A program made the translations under genes and the position numbers. Under the pieces are notes generated by a model. The model saw nothing but the letters and a program-made list of their open reading frames with translations, was not told the origin of the DNA and did not search any database. Below, piece by piece: positions 45,901-54,943 of a DNA stretch of 64,000 nt; the first letter of the stretch is position 1; every line of letters starts with the position of its first letter. Source of the DNA: Arthrobacter dokdonellae (GTDB lineage: Bacteria; Actinomycetota; Actinomycetes; Actinomycetales; Micrococcaceae); assembly GCF_003268655.1 (NCBI RefSeq), contig NZ_CP029642.1, positions 3,286,001 to 3,350,000 on the forward strand, read 5' to 3'.

Positions 45901-46654
45901 TGAGTGCCGCCTCGGCTGCCTCGTCACGTTCGACGGCGGTGGTGAGGGTCACGATGTCGTCGGCCAGCAGGCGGGCCCGGGCGTCGCGGACGTCGAACTG
46001 CACGGCTTGGGCCCGCCGGGCAACGGCGGCCTGTTTGCCCAGCGGCGTGAGCTGGCGGCGGATCTCGCCGGTGAGGTCGCTGAGGCGGGCCAGGTTCGCG
46101 GACATGGCGTCCAGCTTGCGCAGCGTCTTTTCCTTGCGGCGGCGGTGCTTGAGGATGCCGGCGGCCTCCTCAATGAAGCCGCGCCGGTCTTCGGCCGTGG
46201 CGTGCAGGACCTTGTCCAGCTGGCCCTGGCCCACGATGACGTGCATTTCCTTGCCCAGGCCGGAGTCGGAGAGCAGTTCCTGGATGTCCAGCAGCCGGCA
46301 GCCGGTGCCGTTGATGGCATACTCCGAACCGCCCGTGCGGAACAGGGTCCGGGAGATGGTGACCTCGGAGTATTCGATCGGCAGGGCGCCGTCGGCGTTG
46401 TCAATGGTCAGGGCCACCTGGGCGCGGCCCAGCGGCGGGCGCCCGGCAGTCCCGGCAAAGATGACGTCCTCCATTTTGCCGCCGCGCAGCGTCTTGGCCC
46501 CCTGCTCGCCCATGACCCAGGCCAGGGCGTCAACCACGTTGGACTTGCCGGAGCCGTTGGGGCCCACCACGGCCGTGACCCCCGGCTCAAAGTCAAAGGT
46601 GGTGGCCGAGGCGAACGACTTGAATCCGCGCACGGTCAAACTTTTTAGATGCAA
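42992..46654 (-). CDS. smc: Chromosome segregation ATPase SMC
   Basis: Condensin subunit that organises and segregates the chromosome. The 1220-residue protein has Walker A GPNGSGKSNVVDALAW at the N terminus, two long coiled coils flanking a hinge at roughly 500-660, the signature LLSGGERSLTAVALLVAIFK and Walker B FYVMDEVEAALDDTN at the C terminus. Relatives begin MHLKSLTVRGFKSFAS, matched here by a TTG start at 46654 with GGAG ten bases upstream; the open frame to 46918 overlaps oleA and is not used. Confidence 0.95.
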   Translation of the reverse strand: MHLKSLTVRGFKSFASATTFDFEPGVTAVVGPNGSGKSNVVDALAWVMGEQGAKTLRGGKMEDVIFAGTAGRPPLGRAQVALTIDNADGALPIEYSEVTISRTLFRTGGSEYAINGTGCRLLDIQELLSDSGLGKEMHVIVGQGQLDKVLHATAEDRRGFIEEAAGILKHRRRKEKTLRKLDAMSANLARLSDLTGEIRRQLTPLGKQAAVARRAQAVQFDVRDARARLLADDIVTLTTAVERDEAAEAALKSRREQVEADLLAGRTRQAALEQQSAAATPVLNAARDTWYQLSATREKMKSLGVLAQERQRHLGAAEAAPDPSRDPDRLAGQAQRLRSEEAELDLALEERRIALETAMDIKEDVEAAVRAEEQRVRELLRATADRREGLAKLAGQVAAARSRVESAEAEIGRLHQGKAAGAERHGEAAREFAALESQVAGVEEGEERLDADYEEAAAALAEIDEQIRELTAAQLAADRERDSLTARRDALSVGLLRKDGSAHLLAAGLPGVLSAVAELLTVAPGHETAIAAALGAAAEGVAVDSADAAVAALERIKADDGGRVTLVVAGGAAAAGTAAAAEPDGTQRRRAAAPFLAGDVEAAAAAVAGGGVGRAQVDGPAELGPVLDALLDGVVLVPDLTAAQTVLEQFPSLTAVTADGDVLAAYSVRGGSATAPSLLELQAAVDETDAKLRDAASEGERARFALAAAKAQRTTASENETATLAALHESDARLAAVAERLGALGATLRSAAGEAERHELALSVAGANLEKEQAALTEIAARLARAQEAPAEADPSMDDRDALAAQATAARAVEMESRLALRSTEEQLNAVRNRAAALERAAATERAAREQAAQRARRRRFQARKAAAVSAGVEALLRHVEASIELAEEERDAAEERRAQREVELMAVRSATMELEVELAKLTDSVHKDELARAAQRLRVESLENKAIEELGLTVDHLLAGYGPDTLVPPSPGASTDKWASLRVAVDDSGSEVPEGVPFVREEQEKRLKRAERDLAALGKVNPLALEEFAALEERHQFLSTQLEDLKSSRKDLMDIIKEVDQRVEEVFTAAYTDTAVQFERVFGRLFPGGEGRLVLTDPSDMLTTGIEVEARPAGKKIKRLSLLSGGERSLTAVALLVAIFKARPSPFYVMDEVEAALDDTNLGRLITIFEELRESSQLIIITHQKRTMEVADALYGVSMRGDGVSTVISQRIDRAPADV

Positions 46655-46702
46655 ACTGTTTTCTACTCCTGCGCCGGGGCGGTTTTCACTAGCCAATCTA
46701 CC

Positions 46703-46755
46703 GTGCCGCGGCACTCTGCCGGGGAAGTTTCCCACATGTATGCACCGCGGTGCAT
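46703..46755. promoter_or_regulatory. Two palindromes in the smc-oleA divergent region
   Basis: GTGCCGCGGCAC (46703-46714) and ATGCACCGCGGTGCAT (46740-46755) are perfect palindromes with the same CCGCGG centre. A further half-site GGTGCAT lies at 46776-46782. They stand between the divergent smc and oleA starts and are candidate operators for the ole operon. Confidence 0.45.
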
Positions 46756-46907
46756 GTGCGTCAAACCGGCCGCAAGGTGCATAGTTAACGGTGAGGCTTG
46801 TTGTCGCGAGGGGATGGAGGCACGCGGATGCCCCCCGGTCGCGGCCGCATACCATCGTTCTTTCGGTTCCCGGGCACCGTACGCACACAGAAGATAAAGG
46901 CTGGAAT

Positions 46908-47933
46908 TTGATCGGCAACGCGACTTTTCACCACCACAACACCGCCTTACTCGCCGTCACCAGTGTCGAGGCCCCCGTGGTGGTCAGTTCGTCCGATTTT
47001 GACGAACGCCTTGCGCCGAGCCTGAAGCGCCTGCGCCTGTCGAAGCGGCTGCTGGAACGTGTTGCCGGTGTCGAGGAGCGCCGCTGGTGGGCGCCCGGGA
47101 CCGCCTTTGACGACGCCGCCATCGAGGCCGGAGCGAAGGCCCTCGCCGAGGCGGGTATTGAGGCTGGCGAGATCGGCCTGCTGATCAACACCTCCGTGAC
47201 CCGCCGCAACCTGGAGCCGTCCGTGGCGGTGAAGATCCACAACGCACTGGGCCTGCCGTCGTCGGCCCTGAACTTCGACCTGGCCAACGCCTGCCTGGGC
47301 TTCGTCAACGGCATCACGCTGGCCGCCAACATGATCGACTCCGGACAGATCAAGTACGCGCTGATCGTGGCCGGCGAGGACGCCCAGGCCACGCAGGAAA
47401 CCACCTTCCGCCGGCTCAACGCCGAGACGTCCACACGTGACGACTACCTGCGCGAGTTCGCCACCCTGACCCTGGGTTCGGGCGCCGCGGCCGCCGTCAT
47501 CGGCCCGGCCGACGCCCATCCGGGCGGCCACCGCATCCTGGGCGGCGTCTCCCGCGCGGGCACCTCCCACCACGAGCTGTGCGTGGGCGGGCCCGACGGC
47601 ATGTTCACGGACACCAAGGGCCTGCTGGACAACGGACTGGAACTGGTCACGGACGCCTGGCACGAGGCCCACGCCGACGGCTGGGACTGGAGCGGGATGG
47701 ACCGCTACGTCACACACCAGGTGTCGAACTCGTACACGAACGCCATCATCAAGGCCGTGAATCTGGTCCGCAACCGCGTGCCCATCACGTTCCCGAAGTG
47801 GGGCAACGTGGGCCCGGCGTCCCTGCCCATGACGCTGGCGCAGGAGGCCCAGAGCCTCAGCCCCGGCGACCGCGTGCTGTGCATGGGCGTGGGCTCGGGG
47901 CTGAACACCGCGATGATGGAGATTGCGTGGTAG
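46908..47933 (+). CDS. oleA: OleA-type acyl-CoA condensing synthase
   Basis: Joins two fatty acyl-CoA molecules head to head into a beta-keto acid, first step of long-chain alkene synthesis. The 341-residue thiolase-fold protein has Cys in NACLGFVNG, the glutamate-bearing LIVAGEDAQATQE, His in VTHQVSNSY and Asn in WGNVGPASLP. It differs from FabH in these boxes and by its neighbours oleBC and oleD. The start is TTG 46908 with AAAGG seven bases before; the open frame further upstream runs into the smc leader. It overlaps oleBC by seven bases. Confidence 0.9.
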   Translation: MIGNATFHHHNTALLAVTSVEAPVVVSSSDFDERLAPSLKRLRLSKRLLERVAGVEERRWWAPGTAFDDAAIEAGAKALAEAGIEAGEIGLLINTSVTRRNLEPSVAVKIHNALGLPSSALNFDLANACLGFVNGITLAANMIDSGQIKYALIVAGEDAQATQETTFRRLNAETSTRDDYLREFATLTLGSGAAAAVIGPADAHPGGHRILGGVSRAGTSHHELCVGGPDGMFTDTKGLLDNGLELVTDAWHEAHADGWDWSGMDRYVTHQVSNSYTNAIIKAVNLVRNRVPITFPKWGNVGPASLPMTLAQEAQSLSPGDRVLCMGVGSGLNTAMMEIAW

Positions 47934-50737
47934 CTGGGATCACGGCCGCCTCTCCCCTCTCCCCCTCCGCCGCGTCCCCCGGGGCCGCCACGCACGCCCC
48001 CGAACCCTGGCCCGGCGTGCATGCCTCCTGGCGCCGCACCCTGTCCGTGCCGTCGACCGCCGCCGTGGACGCGCCCGGCACGTCCCGGCAGTGGCACTTT
48101 CTGGACAACGCCGACGACGTCGCCGCCACGGGCGTGGAACCGGCGGGCACGCTGCTGTGCGTGCACGGCAACCCCACCTGGTCGTACCTGTGGCGCACCC
48201 TGCTGGCCGGGGCCACCTCCCCGTCCACGCTGGCTGCCGGCGGCCCCTGGAGGGTCGTCGCCGTCGACCAGCTGGACATGGGATTCTCCGAACGCACCGG
48301 CACCTTCCGCCGCCTCGAAGACCGCATCACCGACCTCGGCGACCTCACCGCCGCGCTGCACCTTGACGGGCCCGTGGTCACGGTGGGACACGACTGGGGC
48401 GGCATCATTTCCCTCGGCTGGGCCGACCGCCACCGGGACCAGCTGGCCGGCGTCGTGCTGACCAACACGGCCGTCCACCCGGCGGGCTTTTCCCTGCCGC
48501 CCGCCCTGAAGCTGGCCCTCCACCCCGCCATCCATCGGTGGGGCACGACGACGTCCGCCGCCTTTTTGCGCGTCACGCACGCACTTGCACAGCCCGCACT
48601 CGCCCCCGAGGTCCGCGACGCGTTCATGGCCCCGTACCGCACCGCCCTGCGCCGCGCCGGTGTGGGCAACTTCGTGGCGGACATCCCGGCTGCGGAGTCG
48701 CACCCGTCGCGGGCGGCCCTGGAGGAGGTCTCCTCCGGCATCCGCACCCTGGGCGTGCCGGCGCTCATGATGTGGGGCCCCAAGGACCCGGTGTTTTCCG
48801 ACCGCTACCTGCGTGACCTGCTGTCCCGGATGCCGCACGCGGACGTCCACCGCTTCGAGGGCGCCGGCCACCTGGTCCAGGAAGACCGCGACATCGCGAC
48901 CCCCGCCTTTGACTGGCTGGCGAAAAATGTCGTCGCCCCGGGCGGTCGGGCTCCCGGCGACGTGGCTCCCGGCGGTCGGGCAGCGGGCCCGGCGGACGCG
49001 CCGGAATCCGACGCCGGGCCATTCCGCCCCATGCTCGCCGAGCTGGACGCCCGCCGCAACGACCACTCGACCGCCATCGTGGACATGGTCCCCGCCGCCG
49101 GCCGGGCAGCCACCCGCGATCGAGCGGGGAGCCCTGCGAGCGGCCAGGGATCGGGATCCAGCCCGCGCTCCGTATCCTGGGCAGACCTGGCACGCGACGT
49201 GGACGATCTCGCCGCCGGCCTCGCGGACCTCGGCGTCCGCGGCGGCGACCGCGTCAGCCTGCTGGTCCCACCGGGCATCACGCTGACCACCCTCATTTAC
49301 GCCTGCCTTCGGCTCGGTGCCGTCATCGTGGTGGCCGACGCCGGCCTCGGCACCAAGGGCATGAGCCGCGCCATCAAGGGGGCCGGCCCCGCCTACCTGA
49401 TCGGCATTGAGCGCGCGCTGGCGGGCGCCCGCCTCTACAACTGGCCGGGCGTGAAAGTCTGCTCGGAGGACTTCACCCCGGCAATGGATGCCACGAAGCG
49501 CAAGCTGCTGAACGTGGCCGCGACGGTTCCCCAGCTGCTGGCCAACGGCCGTGTCATGCACCTGGCCGCGTCCGCACCCGCCATGGGGTCTCCGGGCGCC
49601 GACGACGACGCCGCGGTGCTGTTCACCTCCGGTTCGACGGGCCCGGCCAAGGGCGTCGTCTACACACACCGCCGGCTGGCCGCCATGCGGGACACCCTCA
49701 AGGCCGCCTACAAGCTGGAGGCCGGCACCGCGCTCGTGGCCGGCTTCGCCCCGTTCGCCCTGTTGGGCCCGGCACTCGGCGCCACGTCGGTCACCCCGGA
49801 CATGGACGTCACCGCCCCGCGCACCCTCACCGCCGCCGCTTTGGCGGATGCCGCGGCAGCCATCGACGCCACGGTCGTCTTCGCCTCCCCGGCGGCACTG
49901 GTCAACGTGGTGGCGACCGCGGCGCAACTGACGGACACCCACAAAACGGCGCTGGCCGGCGTCGAAATTGTGCTTTCCGCGGGCGCGCCGCTGGGCGAGC
50001 CCCTGCTGGCCCAGGTGCAGGACCTGACACCGCAGGCCACCCTGCACACGCCCTACGGCATGACCGAGGCGCTGCCCGTGACGGACATCAGCCTAGCCGG
50101 CATCCGCGAGGCCGGCGCCGGCAACGGTGTGTGCGTCGGCATGCCCGTCAGTGGCGCCACCGTGGCCGTCGCCCCCCTCACCCCCGAGGGCGGCGTGGAT
50201 CCCGAGCCCACCACCCGCGCCAATGTCACCGGCGAGATCCTGGTACGCGCCCCGCATGTCAAGGAGCGCTACGACCGCCTGTGGATCACGCAGGAGCAGA
50301 GCGCCTCGATTCCCGGCTGGCACCGCAGCGGCGACGTGGGCCACTTCGACGACGCCGGCCGGCTTTGGGTTGAGGGCCGCCTGGCGCACATTCTGACGAC
50401 GCCCGCTGGCGTCAGGACCCCCGTGGCGGGCGAACTCGCCGCGGAGCAGGTGCCCGGCGTGGCGCGGGCCGCCGTCGTGGGCGTGGGTCCCGCCGGTGTG
50501 CAGGCAGCTGTGGCCGTCGTGGAAACCGTCCCGCCCGCGAAGCATTCCGGTCTGGCCGGGACCGGGCTGGCCGCGCAGCTCCGTTCCGCCGCCGCCGGCG
50601 TGGGGCTGGAGCTGTCCGCCGTGCTGGTCATCGACGCCATGCCCACCGACATCCGCCACAATTCCAAGATCGACCGCACGGCGCTGTCCGCGTGGGCGTC
50701 GCGCATGCTGGCCGGGGAGAAGGCCGGCCGCCCGTGA
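47927..50737 (+). CDS. oleBC: OleBC fusion: beta-lactone decarboxylase and beta-lactone synthetase
   Basis: A 936-residue fusion. Residues ~25-335 are an alpha/beta hydrolase of the haloalkane-dehalogenase type (CVHGNPTWSYLWR, then GHDWGGIISLGWADR with Asp156 as nucleophile), matching OleB, which splits the beta-lactone to alkene and CO2. Residues ~345-936 are an AMP-forming ligase (LFTSGSTGPAKGVVYTHRR, YGMTEALPVTD, WHRSGDVGHFDDAG), matching OleC, which makes the beta-lactone. A Pro/Ala-rich linker joins them. Such fusions are typical of actinobacterial alkene producers. The GTG start at 47927 has TGGAG upstream. Confidence 0.9.
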   Translation: MVAGITAASPLSPSAASPGAATHAPEPWPGVHASWRRTLSVPSTAAVDAPGTSRQWHFLDNADDVAATGVEPAGTLLCVHGNPTWSYLWRTLLAGATSPSTLAAGGPWRVVAVDQLDMGFSERTGTFRRLEDRITDLGDLTAALHLDGPVVTVGHDWGGIISLGWADRHRDQLAGVVLTNTAVHPAGFSLPPALKLALHPAIHRWGTTTSAAFLRVTHALAQPALAPEVRDAFMAPYRTALRRAGVGNFVADIPAAESHPSRAALEEVSSGIRTLGVPALMMWGPKDPVFSDRYLRDLLSRMPHADVHRFEGAGHLVQEDRDIATPAFDWLAKNVVAPGGRAPGDVAPGGRAAGPADAPESDAGPFRPMLAELDARRNDHSTAIVDMVPAAGRAATRDRAGSPASGQGSGSSPRSVSWADLARDVDDLAAGLADLGVRGGDRVSLLVPPGITLTTLIYACLRLGAVIVVADAGLGTKGMSRAIKGAGPAYLIGIERALAGARLYNWPGVKVCSEDFTPAMDATKRKLLNVAATVPQLLANGRVMHLAASAPAMGSPGADDDAAVLFTSGSTGPAKGVVYTHRRLAAMRDTLKAAYKLEAGTALVAGFAPFALLGPALGATSVTPDMDVTAPRTLTAAALADAAAAIDATVVFASPAALVNVVATAAQLTDTHKTALAGVEIVLSAGAPLGEPLLAQVQDLTPQATLHTPYGMTEALPVTDISLAGIREAGAGNGVCVGMPVSGATVAVAPLTPEGGVDPEPTTRANVTGEILVRAPHVKERYDRLWITQEQSASIPGWHRSGDVGHFDDAGRLWVEGRLAHILTTPAGVRTPVAGELAAEQVPGVARAAVVGVGPAGVQAAVAVVETVPPAKHSGLAGTGLAAQLRSAAAGVGLELSAVLVIDAMPTDIRHNSKIDRTALSAWASRMLAGEKAGRP

Positions 50738-51795
50738 ACAGGCCCTCCGGAAGGCGGCGTTCGACGGCGCCCCAGGGCTCCCCGGGTCCCTCGCCTGAGC
50801 CGGCGGCCGGGCCCCGCGTGCTGGTGACGGGCGCCAGCGGGCTGCTGGGACGCGCCGTGGCGCAGCTTTTGCACGGGCGCGGCTACGCGGTGCGGACGCT
50901 GCAGCGCAGCGCCGTGCACGACCCGTGGGAGTCGGTCCAGGGCTCTGTGGCGGATCCCGACGTGGCCGCCCGTGCGGTCTCAGGGGTTGCCGCCGTCATC
51001 CATCTGGCCGCCAAAGTCTCCTTCACCGGCGAGTGGGGGGACTTTGTGGCCACGAACATTGTGGGCACCCGCCAGCTCCTGGCCGCGTCGCAACGTGCCG
51101 GCGTGCGTGACTTCGTGTTTGTGTCCTCACCGTCCGTGGCCCACTTTGGCGCCTCGATAGTGGGTGCCGGTGCCGCACCGGCCAACCCTGACCTGGCCCG
51201 CGGCTTTTATGCCCGCTCGAAGGCCGCGGCGGAGGAGCTGGCGCTGGCCGAGGACTCCCCCAGTTTCAGGGTGACGGCCATCCGGCCGCACATTGTGTGG
51301 GGTCCCGGCGACACCCAGCTGGTGGAACGGGTGGTGGAGCGGGCCCGTGCCGGCCGCCTTCCGCTGATCGACGGCGGCCGGGCACTGATCGACACCACGT
51401 ATGTGGACAACGCCGCCGAGGCGATTGTGCGCGGGCTCGAGCGCATGGACTATGCCCATGGGCAGGCCCTGGTGGTGACCAACGGCGAACCGCGTCCCGT
51501 GGGTGAGCTCATTGCGGGCATTTGTGTCGCCGCCGGCGTGCCGGCACCGGCCTTCTCGGTGCCGGGCTGGCTGGCCCGCGGGGCCGGTTCCGTCATTGAA
51601 AAGGCGTGGGCGGCGGCCGGGACGAGGGGCTGGGTAAACGACGAACCCCCGATGACACGATTTTTGGCCGAGCAGCTCTCCACGGCCCACTGGTTTGACC
51701 AGCGGCACACCCAGGCCGTGCTGGACTGGACGCCGGCCGTATCCCTGGACGAGAGCCTGGCCCGCTTGGCGGAATATTACCGGACCGGGCCGTAG
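50734..51795 (+). CDS. oleD: OleD-type 2-alkyl-3-oxoalkanoate reductase
   Basis: NADPH-dependent reductase of the OleA product, an extended short-chain dehydrogenase of 353 residues. It has the nucleotide-binding motif VTGASGLLGRAV, the FVFVSSPSVA strand and the catalytic YARSKAAAEE (Tyr-x3-Lys). GTG at 50734 overlaps the oleBC stop as GTGA, showing coupling. It completes the oleA-oleBC-oleD pathway from acyl-CoA to internal alkene. Confidence 0.9.
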   Translation: MNRPSGRRRSTAPQGSPGPSPEPAAGPRVLVTGASGLLGRAVAQLLHGRGYAVRTLQRSAVHDPWESVQGSVADPDVAARAVSGVAAVIHLAAKVSFTGEWGDFVATNIVGTRQLLAASQRAGVRDFVFVSSPSVAHFGASIVGAGAAPANPDLARGFYARSKAAAEELALAEDSPSFRVTAIRPHIVWGPGDTQLVERVVERARAGRLPLIDGGRALIDTTYVDNAAEAIVRGLERMDYAHGQALVVTNGEPRPVGELIAGICVAAGVPAPAFSVPGWLARGAGSVIEKAWAAAGTRGWVNDEPPMTRFLAEQLSTAHWFDQRHTQAVLDWTPAVSLDESLARLAEYYRTGP

Positions 51796-51849
51796 CAGGG
51801 TTCGGCCGGCAGCCGTGGCGTTCCCGCCGACGCCACGGCCGCCGCGGCG

Positions 51850-54450
51850 TCAGTGGGCTCCGGCACCGCCCCGTCCCGGAGGATTGGGCCGGTGTCGACG
51901 TTCCCACTGGATTGAGCCGTTGGTGACGTTCCCGGCCACGTCCGTGGCGCGCACGCGCACCAGGGTCGGCTTGCCGGTCATGGCGATCGCGGCTCCGGAT
52001 GGAAGCCAGGTGTCCTTGCCGTCGATCCTGTATTCCACTTTGGCCAGCCCGGAGAGGGCGTCGGAGGCGGTCACGGTGATGGCCTTGCCTGCCTTGTCGT
52101 TGGCCAGTGCGAGCTTCGGGCCGGTTGTGTCGATCCCGACGCTCTGGTGGGCCACCTCGGAGACGTTTCCGGCCGCATCGGTGGCCCGCGCTTCGAAAGT
52201 GTGCCTATCCTCGGCCGACAGGGTCACCGGGGCGGTGTAGGGGGTCCAGGCGCCCGAGTCGGTGCGGCTCTCCAGGGCCAGCGGCCCGCCGCGGTCGTCT
52301 GCGCCTGCAACGGTGAGCACGACCGGGGCCTTCCACCAGCCGGCGGCGTTGGCGGCCGTGTCTGTGGTGATGGTCGCCGTGGGCGCCACGACGTCGGCAG
52401 CGCCGCAGTCCAGTTTCGCATCGGCCCAGTCCGCCCAGGCGTGCCAGGACGCGGTGGAGGCGGTGCCCACGAGGTTGTTGCGCAGCTCAACGACCTTGGC
52501 CCCACTGATGTCCACGGCAAGCGTCTGCGGTTGGTCAATGCCTTGGGCAATGGTCTTGGCATAGACCTGCTTGCCGTCGGCATAGACCTCAAAGGTGCTC
52601 CGAGGAGTGACGCCGTCCTTCGCCGCACGTGCGATGACGTCGTCGTCGATGCCAATGACGGACCGGAAGGTGGTGCATTGTGCATCCACGGTGAACGTCA
52701 CCGATGCGGGGCTGTTGGTGCCCAGGCCCTTCGGGTACGTGACGCCCCCTAGTTTGATGGCCGGGCCGTCGTTGGCGGCGTTGCCGCCCACTGCCATGTC
52801 CCGTTCCACCGGACCCCAGCCGTTGGTGGAGTTGTCCCACGTCAGGTCCGAGACGTACACACTGTCGGCCAGCAGGACTTTTACCGTGACGCTTCCGGGG
52901 AATTCCTTACCCCCGACGGAGATGGTCACCGGGACCGTGTAGCTGCCAGCGGCCTTGGATCCGGCGGTCACGGGAACCTGGACGGTGGCCGTGCCTCCGG
53001 CCGCAATGCTTGGCACCGCCACGGCGGTTGTGGGAAGTGTCAGCCCGGGTGTGGCCGCAAACGTCAGGCTTGCCCCGGCGAGGGCGGACTGGTCGATATT
53101 TTGCACCGTGACCGGAATGGTCCCCGAGGCCCCTGGAGCCAGCGTGACCTTGCCCCCGATGCCGGGAACCGAAGGCAGGCCCGGTATTGTGCCGGGGGTC
53201 AGGCGCAAGAGTGCGGTGCCATGGCTCGGGACCGTGGCAGAGAAGGCACTGGAGGTGTTGAGGACGTCGGCGCCGTCCCACAGGGAGCGCACCGAGTAGG
53301 CCCCGCTTCCCTTGACTTCCCCCACGTTGGAGGAAATCAGCTGCTGCTGCGCGGTGGTGTTGAACAACGCCACGGCAATGTCCCCACCGGAGAGCTCCTT
53401 GGCCCACACCTGGATGCCGCCGCTGTTGCGGACACGAACGGCCTGCTTGCCCAGTGGGTCCTGGTCGACGGCCACGACTTCTGCGTTGCTGACGGTCTTC
53501 AGGGTTTCAGGGGACAGCTGGGTCAGGTCCGTGCCCATGAACAGCGGCGCCGAAAGCATGGCCCACATGCCAAAGTGGCTGCGGTTTTCATCGTCCGTAA
53601 GGCTTCCGTTGCCCACCTGCAGCATGTCGGGGTCATTCCAGCCGCCGGGGCCGGCGTATTGTGACAAGCTTGCCTGGCTGTTGATGATGCCGCTGATCGA
53701 GGCCCAGGTGGGGGCGATGTCGCTGGTGGTGCGCCACAGGTTGGCGATGTCCTTGCCCCACGTCCAGGGCTGGGTGACCCCGTATTCGGAAATACCGTAG
53801 ACCATCTTCCGGCCCGTTTGCTTCAGGGCATCGCGCATCTTGGCGAAGGCGGCCTGGCGGTTGAGGTTGTCGGTCTCGTCGGCGCGGCACCAGTCGTACT
53901 TGAGGTAGTCCACGCCCCACGAGGCAAAGGTGTCGGCGTCCTGCTGTTCGTGGTTGAGGCTGCCCAGCCCGTAAATGGGGTAGGCGTCCCAATGGTTGGC
54001 GCACGTTTCACTGCCGGGAACCGCATAGATGCCGAACTTCAGGCCCTTGGAGTGGATGTAGTCGCCAAGCGCCTTCATGCCGCCGGGAAAGCGGTCGGGG
54101 TTGGAAAAGAGGGCACCGTCGGCTCCCCGCCCGCCCTGCCAGCAGTCGTCGACCACCACGTTGTCATAGCCGGCCTTGGCCATGCCGTTGGCAGCCATGG
54201 CATCGGCCGTTGCCTTGACGACATTCTCGTTCAGGCCGTAGCAGCGGACCTGGTTCCAGCTGTTCCACCCCATGGGCGGCGTCAGTGCCACCCCGTTGTC
54301 CAGCGCCTGGGCCGGCTGGAGCGGGGCCAGCAGCATGCCGCCCAAAAGGGCTGCGCCCACGGCTGCGGCTGCACTGGCCCGCCATCGAAGCGAGGCGGCG
54401 AATCGTCGTTGATTTCTTGGTGCGCGCAAGGTGATCTTCTCTCGACTCAT
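51850..54450 (-). CDS. Secreted GH27 alpha-galactosidase with NPCBM domain
   Basis: Extracellular glycosidase of 866 residues. A signal peptide (about 1-49, ending QPAQA) precedes the GH27 barrel LTPPMGWNSWNQVRCYG. Asp186 in YLKYDWC is the expected nucleophile, Asp244 in LWRTTSDIAPTW the acid/base. A beta-sandwich, an NEW3-like region, an NPCBM sugar-binding domain (about 530-690) and Ig-like repeats follow, with no LPxTG anchor. No Shine-Dalgarno precedes ATG 54450, whereas GAGAGAAG lies six bases before an in-frame TTG at 54429, which may be the real start. Likely releases galactose from plant oligosaccharides. Confidence 0.9.
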   Translation of the reverse strand: MSREKITLRAPRNQRRFAASLRWRASAAAAVGAALLGGMLLAPLQPAQALDNGVALTPPMGWNSWNQVRCYGLNENVVKATADAMAANGMAKAGYDNVVVDDCWQGGRGADGALFSNPDRFPGGMKALGDYIHSKGLKFGIYAVPGSETCANHWDAYPIYGLGSLNHEQQDADTFASWGVDYLKYDWCRADETDNLNRQAAFAKMRDALKQTGRKMVYGISEYGVTQPWTWGKDIANLWRTTSDIAPTWASISGIINSQASLSQYAGPGGWNDPDMLQVGNGSLTDDENRSHFGMWAMLSAPLFMGTDLTQLSPETLKTVSNAEVVAVDQDPLGKQAVRVRNSGGIQVWAKELSGGDIAVALFNTTAQQQLISSNVGEVKGSGAYSVRSLWDGADVLNTSSAFSATVPSHGTALLRLTPGTIPGLPSVPGIGGKVTLAPGASGTIPVTVQNIDQSALAGASLTFAATPGLTLPTTAVAVPSIAAGGTATVQVPVTAGSKAAGSYTVPVTISVGGKEFPGSVTVKVLLADSVYVSDLTWDNSTNGWGPVERDMAVGGNAANDGPAIKLGGVTYPKGLGTNSPASVTFTVDAQCTTFRSVIGIDDDVIARAAKDGVTPRSTFEVYADGKQVYAKTIAQGIDQPQTLAVDISGAKVVELRNNLVGTASTASWHAWADWADAKLDCGAADVVAPTATITTDTAANAAGWWKAPVVLTVAGADDRGGPLALESRTDSGAWTPYTAPVTLSAEDRHTFEARATDAAGNVSEVAHQSVGIDTTGPKLALANDKAGKAITVTASDALSGLAKVEYRIDGKDTWLPSGAAIAMTGKPTLVRVRATDVAGNVTNGSIQWERRHRPNPPGRGGAGAH

Positions 54451-54499
54451 AAAAGGAGCGTGTGACGTGACTTACAGCATGCTACCGACATCCCCCCAA

Positions 54500-54528
54500 A
54501 TAGCAACAATATTTTAACAATTACGCAA
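54500..54528 (-). promoter_or_regulatory. Candidate promoter of alpha-galactosidase gene
   Basis: On the minus strand TTGCGT (54528-54523) is 17 bp from TGCTAT (54505-54500), inside a strikingly AT-rich stretch of about 55 bp (54499-54540) that also contains repeated TTGTT words. A sugar-responsive repressor site could overlap, but no clean palindrome is seen. Confidence 0.5.
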
Positions 54529-54542
54529 CGATACAAACACTG

Positions 54543-54819
54543 GCCGCCGGCCTTTTGCGCCATGGCCCGTGACCGGCCCGAGGTGGCACATTCGGGCGTG
54601 CAATCCCGGAGCGTCCGCGCAACAACAGGGAGGCCTATGGCAGTTGCCGTGTCAGGGGCAGTCAGACTAACTCGAAGGATGGGGCTGTGGCGGAATAGCC
54701 GCATGCAGCCAGGCGACCCCGCGCCTCGCGGCAGCACGCCGGGCAAACCAACGGGACGGTGTGTGATCCACCACGAGATTCCGCACCCAGCGGCCGATGC
54801 CAACCAAGCCGTGCTATTT
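54543..54819. other. Intergenic region between galactosidase and SDR genes
   Basis: Part of a 490-bp gap between divergent genes. No gene, repeat or terminator was recognised in this portion; the promoter-like sequences are at its two edges. Confidence 0.5.
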
Positions 54820-54841
54820 TATTTAGGTACCCTTATAAATA
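54820..54841 (+). promoter_or_regulatory. Inverted repeat and -10 region upstream of SDR gene
   Basis: TATTTA and TAAATA are perfect 6-bp arms around GGTACCCTTA, in an AT-rich patch with TATAAAT as a likely -10. It is about 100 bp before the SDR start and has the size of a TetR- or MerR-type operator. Confidence 0.4.
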
Positions 54842-54943
54842 TGGATCCGGAATCTATTCATATGCCATGGTCGCCCCTGTCGGCGAGTCGGGCACGGCCA
54901 CCGGCCGCTGAAGCCGTCTGCAAGTTCACTGGAGGTTGTTGAA

